Source: Dickeya aquatica
Lineage (GTDB): Bacteria > Pseudomonadota > Gammaproteobacteria > Enterobacterales > Enterobacteriaceae
DNA: 64,000 nt
NCBI RefSeq assembly: GCF_900095885.1
Contig: NZ_LT615367.1
Span: forward strand, 1,860,001-1,924,000
Direction of reading: 5' to 3'
Part shown: one piece after another, positions 52,850 through 62,107 of the stretch
Layout: the number at the start of each line of letters is the position of its first letter
How positions within the stretch are numbered: the stretch's first letter is position 1
Notes under the pieces: generated by a model
Databases searched by the model: none
The model's input: only the letters and a program-made list of their open reading frames with translations
Told to the model about the DNA's origin: nothing
Position numbers and translations under genes: made by a program

Positions 52850-52998
52850 TACAGTGCCCATTCGCGTGCATTGAAGAACCGATGGCTGACATCGCCGCTA
52901 TTTTCCACTGGCCACCGTCGGTGATGTACGACATGACGATTAGCGAACTGATCGCATGGCGGAGCCGGGCGGCCGCGCGCAGCGGAACCCCGGAATGA
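52547..52998 (+). CDS. E+E': Frameshift fusion gpE+E'
   Basis: At T TTT TTG (52795-52801) a -1 shift joins gpE to a second frame that ends at 52998 with MADIAAIFHWPPSVMYDMTISELIAW, the GpE' motif. P2 uses the same heptamer at this place. The fusion acts in tail assembly with the tape measure protein. I infer its use from conservation of the site. Confidence 0.8.
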
Positions 52999-53002
52999 CA
53001 GA

Positions 53003-56000
53003 ATGACAGATCGCAACCTCAGCATACGAGTGGCGTTCAGCGCCACTAACGGCATCAGCGCCGCCGCCGGAACAGCACGGAACAGCACGGCGGCGCTGGC
53101 CGCACAAATCAGAACCACGCAATCCACACTCAAAGACCTGGAGAGGCAGGCCGCCAGTTTTGACCGCCTGAGCGCTGCCAGCAACAAAACCGCCCGCGAA
53201 CTGGACGCCGCCAAAGCACAGGCAGCAGCAATGCGCGCGGCATATGGCCCACTGAAGGGCCGCACGGACGAACAAACGGCAGCGCTGGAGAAGCAGCGCT
53301 CGGTTATCGCCCAGCTATCGCGCGCGCACTCAGCCGAGCAACAAAAACTCACGCAGATCACGACAGCCATCGGGCAGCATGGCGTCGCGCTCGACCGCAG
53401 CAAGAGCGCCACCGATCAAATCAGCCAGGCCACGGCGCGGTATAACCAGCAGTTGACCGAGCAACAGCGCCGGCTGACGACCGTCAGCCAGGCCCAGCAG
53501 CGCTACGACAAAGCCAAGGCCACGCAGGAGAAACTACGGGATACCGGCGGGAAAGCACTGGCGGTCGGTGCAGCAACGCTGGCCCCTGCGGTCGCCGCAG
53601 TGACGACGTACGCGAAAACAGAAGACGCGATGAAGGGGGTCGCAAAGCAGGTCAGCGGGCTGCTTGATGAGAACAACAAGCGCACGGCACGCTACAGTGA
53701 GATGCAGGCAGCAATACAGGCGCACTCTGAAAAGTTGCCCCTGCAAAACGGTGCCATCGACTATGCAGCGCTAGTCGAAGGCGGCGCACGAATGGGCGTC
53801 GCAAACGATGACGATCCGTTTGAGAAGCGCAAGGCCGACCTGCTCGCCTTTGCAGACACCGCCGCGATGGCAGCAAAGGCGTTCGAGCTGCCAGCCGAGC
53901 AGCTAGCGGAAGATCTCGGCAAAATCGCCGGGCTCTACAAAATCCCGACAAAAGACATTGAGCAGTTGGGCGACGCCATCAATTACCTTGACGACAATGC
54001 GATGTCGAAAGGTAGCGAAATCATTGATGTAATGAAACGCGTTGGCGGCGTCGCTGACAAGCTGGGGTACAAAAACGCGGCGGCGCTGGGCTCAACGTTC
54101 CTCACGCTCGGCGAAGCCCCTGAAATTGCCGCGAGCGCGACGAATGCCATGGTGCGCGAGCTATCCATCGCGACGAAACAGGGCGATGGATTTATGGAGG
54201 GGCTAAACCGACTCGGCCTGAGTGCAAAAAAAATCCAGCAGAACATGTCAAAGGACGCGATGGGCACGATCATCACCGTGCTGGAAGCGGTGAAAAAACT
54301 CCCTGAGTCCGACAGAACAGCGGTACTGACGGACATTTTCGGCAAGGAATTTGGCAAAAATGCAGAAAAGTTATCGAACCGACTCCCGGAGCTGTACCGA
54401 CAGTTAGAGCTGGTCAACAGCGCAAAGGCCAAAGGGTCTATGCGCAAAGAGAATACGGTTGATATTGACTCAATATCATCGCAGTGGCTACTGACCAAAG
54501 CGATGGCGAAAAACACGGTCAGTGATATCGGCCAGTCGATGCGCCCCGAGCTGATGCAACTGATGGCCAGCGTGCAATCAGCAATATTGCGCGTCAAAAG
54601 TTGGGTTGCAGCAAACCCAGAACTGGCAGCAGCGCTGGCAAAAGGCGCCGTGCTCATTGGCGCACTGGTTGCCGCATTCGGCGCACTGGCACTGGTATCA
54701 GCAACCGTGCTCGGCCCACTGGCGTTGATGCGATTCAGTTTCGGGCGTCTGGTTGGTGGTGGCGGCATGGGGCTAATGACCATGCTGACCGGGCGTCTGT
54801 CCGGCAATCTATCTGGCCTGCTACCGTCAATATCAAAAATACCGCCGTCGTTATTGTCATGGCGTTCTGCGGCAGCAGCGGCAGGCAGCGCACTCACTGC
54901 ATCATTAGCCGACCCCGGATCAGCACTGGATGCGCTGGGCAGTAAACTGCGCAGCGTCAGCGATGAGTCGGGAAATAACGACAGCACTAAAGACAAGGAT
55001 GATAAGGCAAAAGGTGACAAGGCCGACAAGGCCGAAAAACCCGAAAAGCAAAAGCTCTCACATTCCATTTTAAAAGCCGGAGCAAAGGCAGGGGCGGCGT
55101 TGTTGCCGAGCCTGCCAGCCATTGGCAGCGGTGACATCACATCACAACTGGAGCCGTTAAAAGCGGCGTTCCCGCCCGTTTCAGACGCGATGGAGGCGTG
55201 CAAGACGGCGGGCACATCGCTAAATGAGTGCCTATCATCCATCGGGAACGGCAGCGGCGGGAACATCACATCACAACTGGAGCCATTAAAAGCGGCGTTT
55301 CCGGCAGTCACAACCGCTATTGATGCGTGCAAAACGGCGGGTGCAGACCTCGGCGTAGATTTCGCGTCACTCGGCGGTGTCGGCACAGGGGTATTCACCG
55401 CGCTCAGGACGGCAGTCATGCTGCTATTTAGTCCAATCGGACTGATTGGCGTCGCGCTGATAGCTGCCGGACTACTGATATACAAATACTGGGAGCCGCT
55501 CAAGGCATTTTTTGAGGGCTATTTTGGCAGCATCATGACGCAGTTAGAGCCACTCAAGGCGTCATTTGCAGCACTCAGCCCTGTTTTTGACGGCATCGGA
55601 CAGGCTATCGGGCGAGTGTGGGACTGGTTCAGGTCGCTGTTCGGGCCGGTACAGCAAACCTCGCAAGATCTGGAGGCGTGCAAAAACGCCGGCGTCGCAC
55701 TGGGTAACGTGGTCGGGGCGGCACTGAATGGGCTGGTTAGCGTCATACTGAAAGTAGCGGCGGGTGTTGGCTGGTTGCTGGAAAAACTCGGCGTTATACC
55801 TGAAGCCGCCGGCGCAGCGGCCGCAGCGGCGAACAAGATGAACGGTGCAATGCCAGAAGCCACCGGCGAGCAAAAAAAACCGGTCATGTACGTCTGGGAC
55901 GAAAAGCTGAAAAAAACGGTAGCACAAGAGTGGACACCGTCACCGGCAAAAGACGCCCCGGCGCTGGTTAAATCCGGGGAGGCGGCGCAGGTAAACAAGC

Positions 56001-56638
56001 CGGAATCAAAACCAGAAACAGAACCGGCAAAAAACAGCGCACCTCCACCGGCAAAAGACACCCCGGCACTGGTCAAATCCGGGGAGGCGGCACAGGTAAA
56101 CAAGCCGGAATCAAAACCGACAGAGACAAAAACCACGCCCCCTGTCGGCACACCCGATCTAACCGGCCACAATGCGCTGAAGAAAGACAAAAAGCCAAAG
56201 CACACCGGGCCCGCGCAACCGCCGGCAGAGCAACGAGACCCAAACAAGCTGGGTGATATCGTATTTAAAAATGTGCCGCCGGCCATTATGTTGACTAGTG
56301 CATACGCAGAACCGACGTATTCTGCCGCCGCCGCTGCCGCAGCACCTGCGACGCAGTTGGCAAAGACCAATCAGAACCCGAACTCCCAGGCCATTCCGTC
56401 GGTTCAGCCGCCGGCATCGACAACAACAGCACCGATCGCTACCCCTGCGGCGACAATGGCGGCGGCATTGAGCAGCAATCGCGGGACTGATAGCTACGTT
56501 ATAAACATCAGCATTTCAGACGCACGAAACGTTGACGAAACGAAACTAGCGGCGCGAATCCGTCAGGAGATAGACGCTATCGAGCGAGCAAAGCAGCGGC
56601 GGCGCGGCGCTCAACTCACAGACAGAGCAGACACATAG
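53003..56638 (+). CDS. T: Tape measure protein gpT
   Basis: The 1211-residue protein sets tail length. It has a coiled-coil N-terminus (about 1-180), a TP901-type core (residues 200-480; YAALVEGGARMG, GEAPEIAASATNAM), hydrophobic segments near 550-590 and 800-825, and a proline/alanine-rich C-terminus with repeats. It is much longer than P2 gpT (about 815 residues), chiefly through the repeats, so the tail should be longer. It overlaps nothing and follows E' by four bases. Confidence 0.92.
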   Translation: MTDRNLSIRVAFSATNGISAAAGTARNSTAALAAQIRTTQSTLKDLERQAASFDRLSAASNKTARELDAAKAQAAAMRAAYGPLKGRTDEQTAALEKQRSVIAQLSRAHSAEQQKLTQITTAIGQHGVALDRSKSATDQISQATARYNQQLTEQQRRLTTVSQAQQRYDKAKATQEKLRDTGGKALAVGAATLAPAVAAVTTYAKTEDAMKGVAKQVSGLLDENNKRTARYSEMQAAIQAHSEKLPLQNGAIDYAALVEGGARMGVANDDDPFEKRKADLLAFADTAAMAAKAFELPAEQLAEDLGKIAGLYKIPTKDIEQLGDAINYLDDNAMSKGSEIIDVMKRVGGVADKLGYKNAAALGSTFLTLGEAPEIAASATNAMVRELSIATKQGDGFMEGLNRLGLSAKKIQQNMSKDAMGTIITVLEAVKKLPESDRTAVLTDIFGKEFGKNAEKLSNRLPELYRQLELVNSAKAKGSMRKENTVDIDSISSQWLLTKAMAKNTVSDIGQSMRPELMQLMASVQSAILRVKSWVAANPELAAALAKGAVLIGALVAAFGALALVSATVLGPLALMRFSFGRLVGGGGMGLMTMLTGRLSGNLSGLLPSISKIPPSLLSWRSAAAAAGSALTASLADPGSALDALGSKLRSVSDESGNNDSTKDKDDKAKGDKADKAEKPEKQKLSHSILKAGAKAGAALLPSLPAIGSGDITSQLEPLKAAFPPVSDAMEACKTAGTSLNECLSSIGNGSGGNITSQLEPLKAAFPAVTTAIDACKTAGADLGVDFASLGGVGTGVFTALRTAVMLLFSPIGLIGVALIAAGLLIYKYWEPLKAFFEGYFGSIMTQLEPLKASFAALSPVFDGIGQAIGRVWDWFRSLFGPVQQTSQDLEACKNAGVALGNVVGAALNGLVSVILKVAAGVGWLLEKLGVIPEAAGAAAAAANKMNGAMPEATGEQKKPVMYVWDEKLKKTVAQEWTPSPAKDAPALVKSGEAAQVNKPESKPETEPAKNSAPPPAKDTPALVKSGEAAQVNKPESKPTETKTTPPVGTPDLTGHNALKKDKKPKHTGPAQPPAEQRDPNKLGDIVFKNVPPAIMLTSAYAEPTYSAAAAAAAPATQLAKTNQNPNSQAIPSVQPPASTTTAPIATPAATMAAALSSNRGTDSYVINISISDARNVDETKLAARIRQEIDAIERAKQRRRGAQLTDRADT
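55943..56118 (+). repeat. 71-bp direct repeat in the tape measure gene
   Basis: 55943-56013 and 56048-56118 are nearly identical and 105 bp (35 codons) apart, encoding PAKD-x-PALVKSGEAAQVNKPE. A second pair, beginning at 55134 and 55263 (129 bp or 43 codons apart), encodes ITSQLEPLKAAFP units. Both keep the frame. Confidence 0.85.
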
Positions 56639-56648
56639 GCAGGTCAAT

Positions 56649-57164
56649 ATGATGATGATACTGGGGTTATTCCCCTTTTTGCGTCGCACAACGCCGTACC
56701 AGACGTTAGAGCATCAAATGACGTGGCGGCACGTCAAAAATGAGCGAGTCGGGCAGTACGCACGATATCAATACATCGGGCCGGGCGAGGATAAACTGAC
56801 GATATCAGGCGACCTGTACCCCGAAATCACAGGCGGCGACCTGTCACTCACGATGCTGAATTTAATGGCGGCGTCGGGAAAGGCATGGCCGCTGATCGAC
56901 GGGACGGGTCGCATTTATGGCATGTACGTCATTACTGCAATAACGGAAACACGCAGCGCGTTTTTCGACGATGGAAAGGCGCGTCACATCGCGTTCACGG
57001 TCAACCTGGAGCGTGTAAACAGCGATATGCGCGAAATGTTCGGACAGATCAGCGAACAGATTGATGGATTGACTGAAAAGGTTTCCAGCGCGGCCAGCTC
57101 GGCAATGGATAGCGCGACATCAGCAGCGAAAAGCGGAATGGACACACTAAAGGGGCTATTTTAA
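56649..57164 (+). CDS. U: Tail protein gpU
   Basis: The 171-residue protein has the gpU signature (LGLFPFLRRTTPYQTLEHQMTW, TISGDLYPEITGG). It completes the tail end. Last gene of the plus-strand block; a terminator follows. Confidence 0.9.
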   Translation: MMMILGLFPFLRRTTPYQTLEHQMTWRHVKNERVGQYARYQYIGPGEDKLTISGDLYPEITGGDLSLTMLNLMAASGKAWPLIDGTGRIYGMYVITAITETRSAFFDDGKARHIAFTVNLERVNSDMREMFGQISEQIDGLTEKVSSAASSAMDSATSAAKSGMDTLKGLF

Positions 57165-57181
57165 CGGCCCACGAGGGCCGT
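57164..57181 (+). terminator. Terminator after gpU
   Basis: ACGGCCC-ACGA-GGGCCGT followed by TTAT, placed between convergent gpU and gpG. Confidence 0.65.
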
Positions 57182-57223
57182 TTATCCAGGCAGTATAGTC
57201 AACGCTGGCTATGCTCGATACAC

Positions 57224-57832
57224 TCATGCCGGCGTTGCAGGCCAGTCGATATCCGGTGCGGCGGCAGTGTCAATGCGACCTAATTGCACCAGATAGCGTT
57301 TCCACTCTTTCAGTAAGCGCGTTTCCGTCTCTGTCGCCATCGCCAGTTCTTCGGCATAGGTCAGCTCGCTGATGCGCTCACGGGCGGCCTGCCGCCGGGC
57401 ATCAAGGTCGCGCTGTGCTGCCAGTACCGTTGCAGCATGCTGCGCCGCTGTATCCGTCACCCATGCATCGTCTTGCCAGCAGTCGAACTCGCTGGCTGGT
57501 GGCAGCAGCGTCAGGTGCTTTGGCAAATCACCCAGCGAGCCAATTACCTGCGGCTGACGGGTGCGGGTGTCATAGGCCGTTTGGCCGCGAAAGTCCGCCA
57601 CTACCTCCCAACTTACACCGTCGGCAGTGCGCCGTACCGCCTGCCCGCTCGCCACATCCGCCGGTGGTGCATCGGCGTAGCTGTGTGCGGGCACGCCGGT
57701 ACCGGTCATCAGGTACTCTTCACTGCTGCCGCCATACTCGCCGGTTTGCGTATCAGCATGATAAACCGTCAGCCAGCCGGTATTGGACGCCAGGCCATTC
57801 TCTCCTAATACAGCGATGTCATTGGTTTGCAT
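57224..57832 (-). CDS. G: Tail fibre assembly protein gpG (Tfa)
   Basis: The 202-residue protein has a Tfa-type layout: WLTVYHADTQTGEYGG, a proline-rich middle, WQDDAWVTD, then a long charged helix (DLDARRQAARERISELTYAEE) and the end YLVQLGRIDTAAAPDIDWP. It is a fibre chaperone. The start overlaps the fibre gene stop by one base. Confidence 0.88.
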   Translation of the reverse strand: MQTNDIAVLGENGLASNTGWLTVYHADTQTGEYGGSSEEYLMTGTGVPAHSYADAPPADVASGQAVRRTADGVSWEVVADFRGQTAYDTRTRQPQVIGSLGDLPKHLTLLPPASEFDCWQDDAWVTDTAAQHAATVLAAQRDLDARRQAARERISELTYAEELAMATETETRLLKEWKRYLVQLGRIDTAAAPDIDWPATPA

Positions 57833-59022
57833 TATGCAGCCCTCACGATGTAGTTAAAGGCGACGTTGCGGGGGCGGGTTTCAGCCGCCACGCGCGGAGC
57901 CCCCCCATTAAATGCCCGATTTGATATCGCGCCGATCAAATCTCCACCGCCGTTAAATGCCGCGCCGCCGTCAACAATCGGCAGATTCCCGCCCCCGGCG
58001 CCCTGCCCCGAATATCTCATGTCACCGTGGCCGTGGTCTTGCACCGCATCAGTCTGAACAGATAGCAGCGCACGCCCCGCATCCACCCCACGCCCATCAT
58101 CCCAGCCGCGAATAAACTCGCCGCGCAAATCGGGCAATACGCCAGACGGGTAAATCTGTGCCAGTTTAGGGTAGACCGTTTTATCAAAGGCCTGGCCGTT
58201 ACATTTCAGCCAGCCAGTGGGCGCAGCGGCCTGTGGCCACGGCAGCGGGATACCCGCGATATCTGCGATATCCAGTTTTTTGGCCAGGTTTGCGGCGGTG
58301 GTCGCCAATATGCTGGCAGAGACCGTATTAGCCGCTGCCGTCACAAAAGCCGTGGTCGCCAGTTGGCTGTTATTGGTTCCCGCCGCCGCCGTGGGTGCGG
58401 TCGGCACGCCGGTAAGCGCAGGGCTTGCCAGCGGCGCATATTGTTTGTGTGGATTGACCGCTGCACTATGCGCGGCCAGTGAGTTGTCGGTGTAGGTTTT
58501 GAGGTCAGTCCTTGCGTTATTCACCCGAGTGTCTGTATAGGCTTTTGCATCAATAGTTTGCGCATCGGCATATGACCGCGTGGCCAAAACCACCGACGGG
58601 TCGATTTTCAACGTTACCGCATCGGTGCTGCTGACAATCAATATCATGCGCACCGTCTGCACCCGGCCCGACCCTTCCTGTAACTGCGGTTTGTAGGTTT
58701 CCGGGCAGTTGGCGACAGCAATCAGATTGCCGCTGGCGTCATACAGACCGATTTCACGTATCCACCAGCCGCCCTCATCCTCCGGTATCACCTGCTCGGC
58801 GATAATCTGACTGGGGTTTGCCGGGTCAACACTCAGAGAATTGAGCGGTGCCCGACGACGCTCATTGACCAGTTTGGTTTGTGCCGGGTCGGGAGTGGGC
58901 AGCGCGCCGCCGCCGTCGCCCAGCGCCATCTGGGTAATTTGCAGCTGCCGCCCAAGCGCGGTAGCGTTCGCCAGCAACGCCGCGCCGGTAGCCGTCAGCA
59001 GGGCAAAATATTTTGTTGTCAT
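57832..59022 (-). CDS. H: Tail fibre protein gpH
   Basis: The 396-residue protein has a conserved N-terminal attachment domain (TKYFALLTATGAALLANATALG, WWIREIGLYDASGNLIAVANCP), a short stalk and a C-terminal collar/receptor domain (PTGWLKCNGQAFDKTVYPKLAQIYP, DLRGEFIRGWDDGRGVD). It is shorter than P2 gpH (669). It recognises the host receptor. Confidence 0.9.
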   Translation of the reverse strand: MTTKYFALLTATGAALLANATALGRQLQITQMALGDGGGALPTPDPAQTKLVNERRRAPLNSLSVDPANPSQIIAEQVIPEDEGGWWIREIGLYDASGNLIAVANCPETYKPQLQEGSGRVQTVRMILIVSSTDAVTLKIDPSVVLATRSYADAQTIDAKAYTDTRVNNARTDLKTYTDNSLAAHSAAVNPHKQYAPLASPALTGVPTAPTAAAGTNNSQLATTAFVTAAANTVSASILATTAANLAKKLDIADIAGIPLPWPQAAAPTGWLKCNGQAFDKTVYPKLAQIYPSGVLPDLRGEFIRGWDDGRGVDAGRALLSVQTDAVQDHGHGDMRYSGQGAGGGNLPIVDGGAAFNGGGDLIGAISNRAFNGGAPRVAAETRPRNVAFNYIVRAA

Positions 59023-59630
59023 GCGTTCACGCTCATGTTGTCAGAAAGATGCACCGCCGCCGCGCGCCTGTCCGCGCTGGTGGTGGTAATGGTTTCAGGA
59101 AAGTAGGGATAAACCGTCAGGGCATCACCGCTGTACTGCCCGGCGCAAACTGGCGTTGTCCCCTGACTGTCGAGGTGAATAGCCAGCCCCAGCAGGTGAC
59201 GGCTCACCGGTTTAGCATCCGCAATTAATCGCTCCAGCTCGAGATAGGTCGCCTCGGTAATACCGCTATCCTGCACGCCGATATCCAACCTGAACGTGCC
59301 GGGCGCATCGCCGGTCTGCCACCACTCGGTAATGCGAATCAGATAGCCGAACGGCTCCACCACCCGGCGCAGCGCGCCAATGGTGCCCTTGTGTCGGTGA
59401 ATAAAAAACGCATCCTTAATCACCTGGCGTTTCACGACCTCCGACCAGCGCTCATCCCAGCGATCGACAGAAAATGCCCACGCCAGATACGGTAGAAACG
59501 ACACCGGGCAGGTATCGGGGTTCCATACCTGACGGATAGGCACCGACAGCGCACTGATATCAGCGCAGGCTGCCGCTAGTCGGCGTTCCAGCGCTGATGC
59601 GGACGGCGGTAACAAGCTGCTGTTACTCAT
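59019..59630 (-). CDS. I: Baseplate protein gpI
   Basis: The 203-residue protein has the gpI features LLPPSASALERRL, WNPDTCPVSFLPYLAWAFSVD and HRHKGTIGALRRVVEPFGY. ATG 59630 lies in the end of gpJ (8-base overlap). It stops within the start of gpH. Confidence 0.92.
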   Translation of the reverse strand: MSNSSLLPPSASALERRLAAACADISALSVPIRQVWNPDTCPVSFLPYLAWAFSVDRWDERWSEVVKRQVIKDAFFIHRHKGTIGALRRVVEPFGYLIRITEWWQTGDAPGTFRLDIGVQDSGITEATYLELERLIADAKPVSRHLLGLAIHLDSQGTTPVCAGQYSGDALTVYPYFPETITTTSADRRAAAVHLSDNMSVNA

Positions 59631-60531
59631 CACTGCCACCGATGGTGATTTTATAGCCGGTGCAGTACGCAGCCTGCGTGTCGTCAAGCACCACATCCGC
59701 CGCCGGTGCATCCAGCTCCACCCGCTGCACACCCTCGACGTGCAACGCGGCATACAGCGCCGAGCGGCGAATATCACGCCCGAGCCGACGTTGCGCACTG
59801 ATGTAGGCCGTTAACCTGGCCTCTGCTGCGACGCGAATTGGCCCAGCTGCGGGGCCGGGGTAGCAATACAGGCGCGCGGCGACGCTATACGGCACGACCA
59901 GCGCGGACTTAACCGTTACCCGGTCGCCTACCGGGCGGATATCCTCGTCATTCAACGCAGCGGCCACTGCCGCTAACAACGCGGGGGGAGCCGTGCCGTC
60001 ACCGTCCGTCGATAGTACAGTGACCGTGACCGTAGCCGGGCTGGGACTGATCGCCGTGGCATCTGCCACACGTCCGTCTGCGCTGCGTGCGTGATACACA
60101 TACGCGCCCATCGGCCCGGCCACGCTCAACCCTTCAAATGCCGACTGCGCCCGCGAGCGCAGATCAGCGTCGGACTCCATCACCGCCGCCACTGCCGGGA
60201 TAGCCGTGTCGTCAGCCGCCGAAATGGTCAGACGTTCGACATTCAGATTCGCGGCCAGTTGATCGAGGTCTGCCCCCGCTGCGTAGGCCAACATGACCGC
60301 CCGCGCCGCTTCATTGATACGCTGACGCAGCATGATTTCTCTGTACACGCTTTCCTGTAGCAACTTCACAACCGGATCTGACTCCAGCGTCAGTGTCGCT
60401 GCCACCGCCGGGCGCTCGTCTGCGGGATACAGCGACAGAAATGCCGATTTGCGGGTTTCCAGTAGTGTTTCATAATCCAGCACCTCAACGACCGTCGGCG
60501 CTGTCAGTTGAGACAAATCGACAGTGCTCAC
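59623..60531 (-). CDS. J: Baseplate wedge protein gpJ
   Basis: The 302-residue protein of the baseplate J family: VEVLDYETLLETRKSAFLSLYP, AYAAGADLDQLAANLNVERL, GPMGAYVYHARSADGRVADA. It overlaps gpW by four bases and gpI by eight. Confidence 0.93.
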   Translation of the reverse strand: MSTVDLSQLTAPTVVEVLDYETLLETRKSAFLSLYPADERPAVAATLTLESDPVVKLLQESVYREIMLRQRINEAARAVMLAYAAGADLDQLAANLNVERLTISAADDTAIPAVAAVMESDADLRSRAQSAFEGLSVAGPMGAYVYHARSADGRVADATAISPSPATVTVTVLSTDGDGTAPPALLAAVAAALNDEDIRPVGDRVTVKSALVVPYSVAARLYCYPGPAAGPIRVAAEARLTAYISAQRRLGRDIRRSALYAALHVEGVQRVELDAPAADVVLDDTQAAYCTGYKITIGGSDE

Positions 60532-60869
60532 AGCGTCACCTCTGTGCTAAAGGCTGCGTCACTGTCCGTGCGAAGACCGGCGATAGTCATCGTCGCACGG
60601 CCCGCCTTAGGCACCCCTAGCACGATCTGCGTCGGAATGATACGCGGCTCCCAGCGCATCAGCGCGCTGTATACAGCAGATATCATCCGCAACCGCAGCA
60701 CCTCATTAAACGGCTGGTCTACCAATGAAAACAGCATCGAGCCGTAATCGCGCCGCATCAGTCGCGAGCCGACAGGCGTGGTCAGGATATCGATAATTGA
60801 CTGACGAATATGCTCTACGTCTGCGATCGCGGAGCCGGTGCGGGCATTCATGCCCGTATAACGATTCAC
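60528..60869 (-). CDS. W: Baseplate wedge protein gpW (gp25-like)
   Basis: The 113-residue protein begins VNRYTGMNARTGSAIADVEHIRQSI, then TPVGSRLMRRDYGS, the gp25/gpW pattern. I choose GTG 60869, which would overlap the original stop of gpV; ATG 60851 is the alternative. It belongs to the V-W-J-I-H-G operon driven by the Ogr site at 61456. Confidence 0.88.
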   Translation of the reverse strand: MNRYTGMNARTGSAIADVEHIRQSIIDILTTPVGSRLMRRDYGSMLFSLVDQPFNEVLRLRMISAVYSALMRWEPRIIPTQIVLGVPKAGRATMTIAGLRTDSDAAFSTEVTL

Positions 60870-61386
60870 ACCGGCCCCCGGTATTACTACCGCCCGGCAG
60901 GACGCCGGAATGCTGGTGGGTATGCACGACAACGCCGTTAGAGGTCAGATTGCCGCCGCGTTGCGTGACAGGGCCGTTGATTGTTACCGCTGAGTTGATC
61001 ATCATGGCGTCGGCATTGATGACCATGTTTTTTATGCCATTGATCAGCAACCGCCCGGACGCCGGTTCATACTCAAACCGCGCACCGTCGGGGAACACGG
61101 CCACCTGCGCGTCAGCGGAGTCAGACGGCGCTGGGTGAGCGCTTGAGAAAATCGCGGGCAGTACAAATGCCGTACTCAGCTCGCCGCCAATGGACAACAG
61201 CAACACTTGTTCTCCCACTGACGGCGCTGACCACTCCCGCGACGCGCCCGCGCGCGAGGTCAGCCAGGGCAACCAGTCAGTCGTCAGTCCACCCGTTTTC
61301 ACTCTGCACCCGGGGCGCGCGCGGTCAACTTCGGCCACCACGCCGACGCGGATCAGGTTTTGGATCAGTCGCTGTAATTCGTTCAT
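60706..61386 (-). CDS. V: Baseplate spike protein gpV, with altered C-terminus
   Basis: The protein begins MNELQRLIQNLIRVGVVAEVD and has the spike features GEQVLLLSIGGELSTAFVLP and the histidine tip HTHQHSGVLPGGSNTGG. There it leaves the family pattern: instead of ending after about 174 residues it runs 54 further residues inside gpW. Adding one G to the G5 run (complement of C5, 60875-60879) would restore ...TGGPV and a stop overlapping gpW's GTG. So a one-base deletion or sequencing error is likely. Confidence 0.8.
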   Translation of the reverse strand: MNELQRLIQNLIRVGVVAEVDRARPGCRVKTGGLTTDWLPWLTSRAGASREWSAPSVGEQVLLLSIGGELSTAFVLPAIFSSAHPAPSDSADAQVAVFPDGARFEYEPASGRLLINGIKNMVINADAMMINSAVTINGPVTQRGGNLTSNGVVVHTHQHSGVLPGGSNTGGRCESLYGHECPHRLRDRRRRAYSSVNYRYPDHACRLATDAARLRLDAVFIGRPAV

Positions 61387-61455
61387 AGCTGGCACCGTTT
61401 TATTATCACCGTGCCAGTGTGAGATCCCACGCGCGCGCGGGCAATGTGTTGCGAT

Positions 61456-61473
61456 TGTCAGCGTATGGCGACA
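61456..61473 (-). promoter_or_regulatory. Ogr-type site of the V operon
   Basis: GATTGT-N12-ACAATC with core TGT (61456-61458) and ACA (61471-61473), centred 79 bases upstream of the gpV start. Same arrangement as the site before FI. It matches the P2 V promoter, located between S and V. Confidence 0.75.
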
Positions 61474-61474
61474 A

Positions 61475-62107
61475 TCATGACGGCTGCATGGCACTCACGA
61501 TAGTATCGGCCATCCAGTCGATATCCGGTGCAGACAGGCCCAGCAGTTCACGCGCCGGATACTGCACACGCGAGCGACCCAGTTGCTCAGTCTCGCCGTA
61601 CTGATGAATGCTGGCAATGGCGGCAGTCTGCCCGGAGAAACCCACTTCTACGCCGTCAGACTGTACCGACGTGCGCAGAAATCGCGCCGTGCGCAGGCGG
61701 CGAAACATCTTGTCTTTGCGCTGTGTGGTTTTGGTGGTTTTGTTGATATCGATAGACAGGTAACGCTCGATGTCGGCGCGAAAGAAGCTGCGCAGCGCGC
61801 CACGCTCAACATCAAATCCGGTGATCATGCGACCACCCCGGCCCCGGCTGTTACGCCAGTTCCGCAACTCGCGCACGTCGTTATTCCAGAGAAACCGGAT
61901 GCCGCCCTGTGTGCGTCGAGTGGCACGGCGGCGCGCGGCGTAGGGCGTGCCATCCGGGTTTTTCTGTTGATTGATGCGCTTTTGCTGACGCTGACGCAGC
62001 CCTGCGGCGAGCTGCCGCGACAGTCGTCGGCGCTGGTTATCTGCCAGGTGCTGCTTAACCGTTTGCAGATATGCATCCAGTTCATGAAACAGTGCGTCGT
62101 CACTCAT
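61475..62107 (-). CDS. S: Tail completion/virion morphogenesis protein gpS
   Basis: The 210-residue basic protein has LSRQLAAGLRQRQQKRI, NPDGTPYAARR and IRFLWNNDVRELRNWRNS, typical for gpS. Its stop lies at the edge of the V operon Ogr site. It overlaps gpR by four bases (ATGA). Confidence 0.9.
   Translation of the reverse strand: MSDDALFHELDAYLQTVKQHLADNQRRRLSRQLAAGLRQRQQKRINQQKNPDGTPYAARRRATRRTQGGIRFLWNNDVRELRNWRNSRGRGGRMITGFDVERGALRSFFRADIERYLSIDINKTTKTTQRKDKMFRRLRTARFLRTSVQSDGVEVGFSGQTAAIASIHQYGETEQLGRSRVQYPARELLGLSAPDIDWMADTIVSAMQPS

Noticed and set aside
53983..55503. 506-codon minus-strand ORF opposite the tape measure gene
   Set aside because: Ser/Ala-rich shadow produced by the codon bias of gpT; no start signal and no family.
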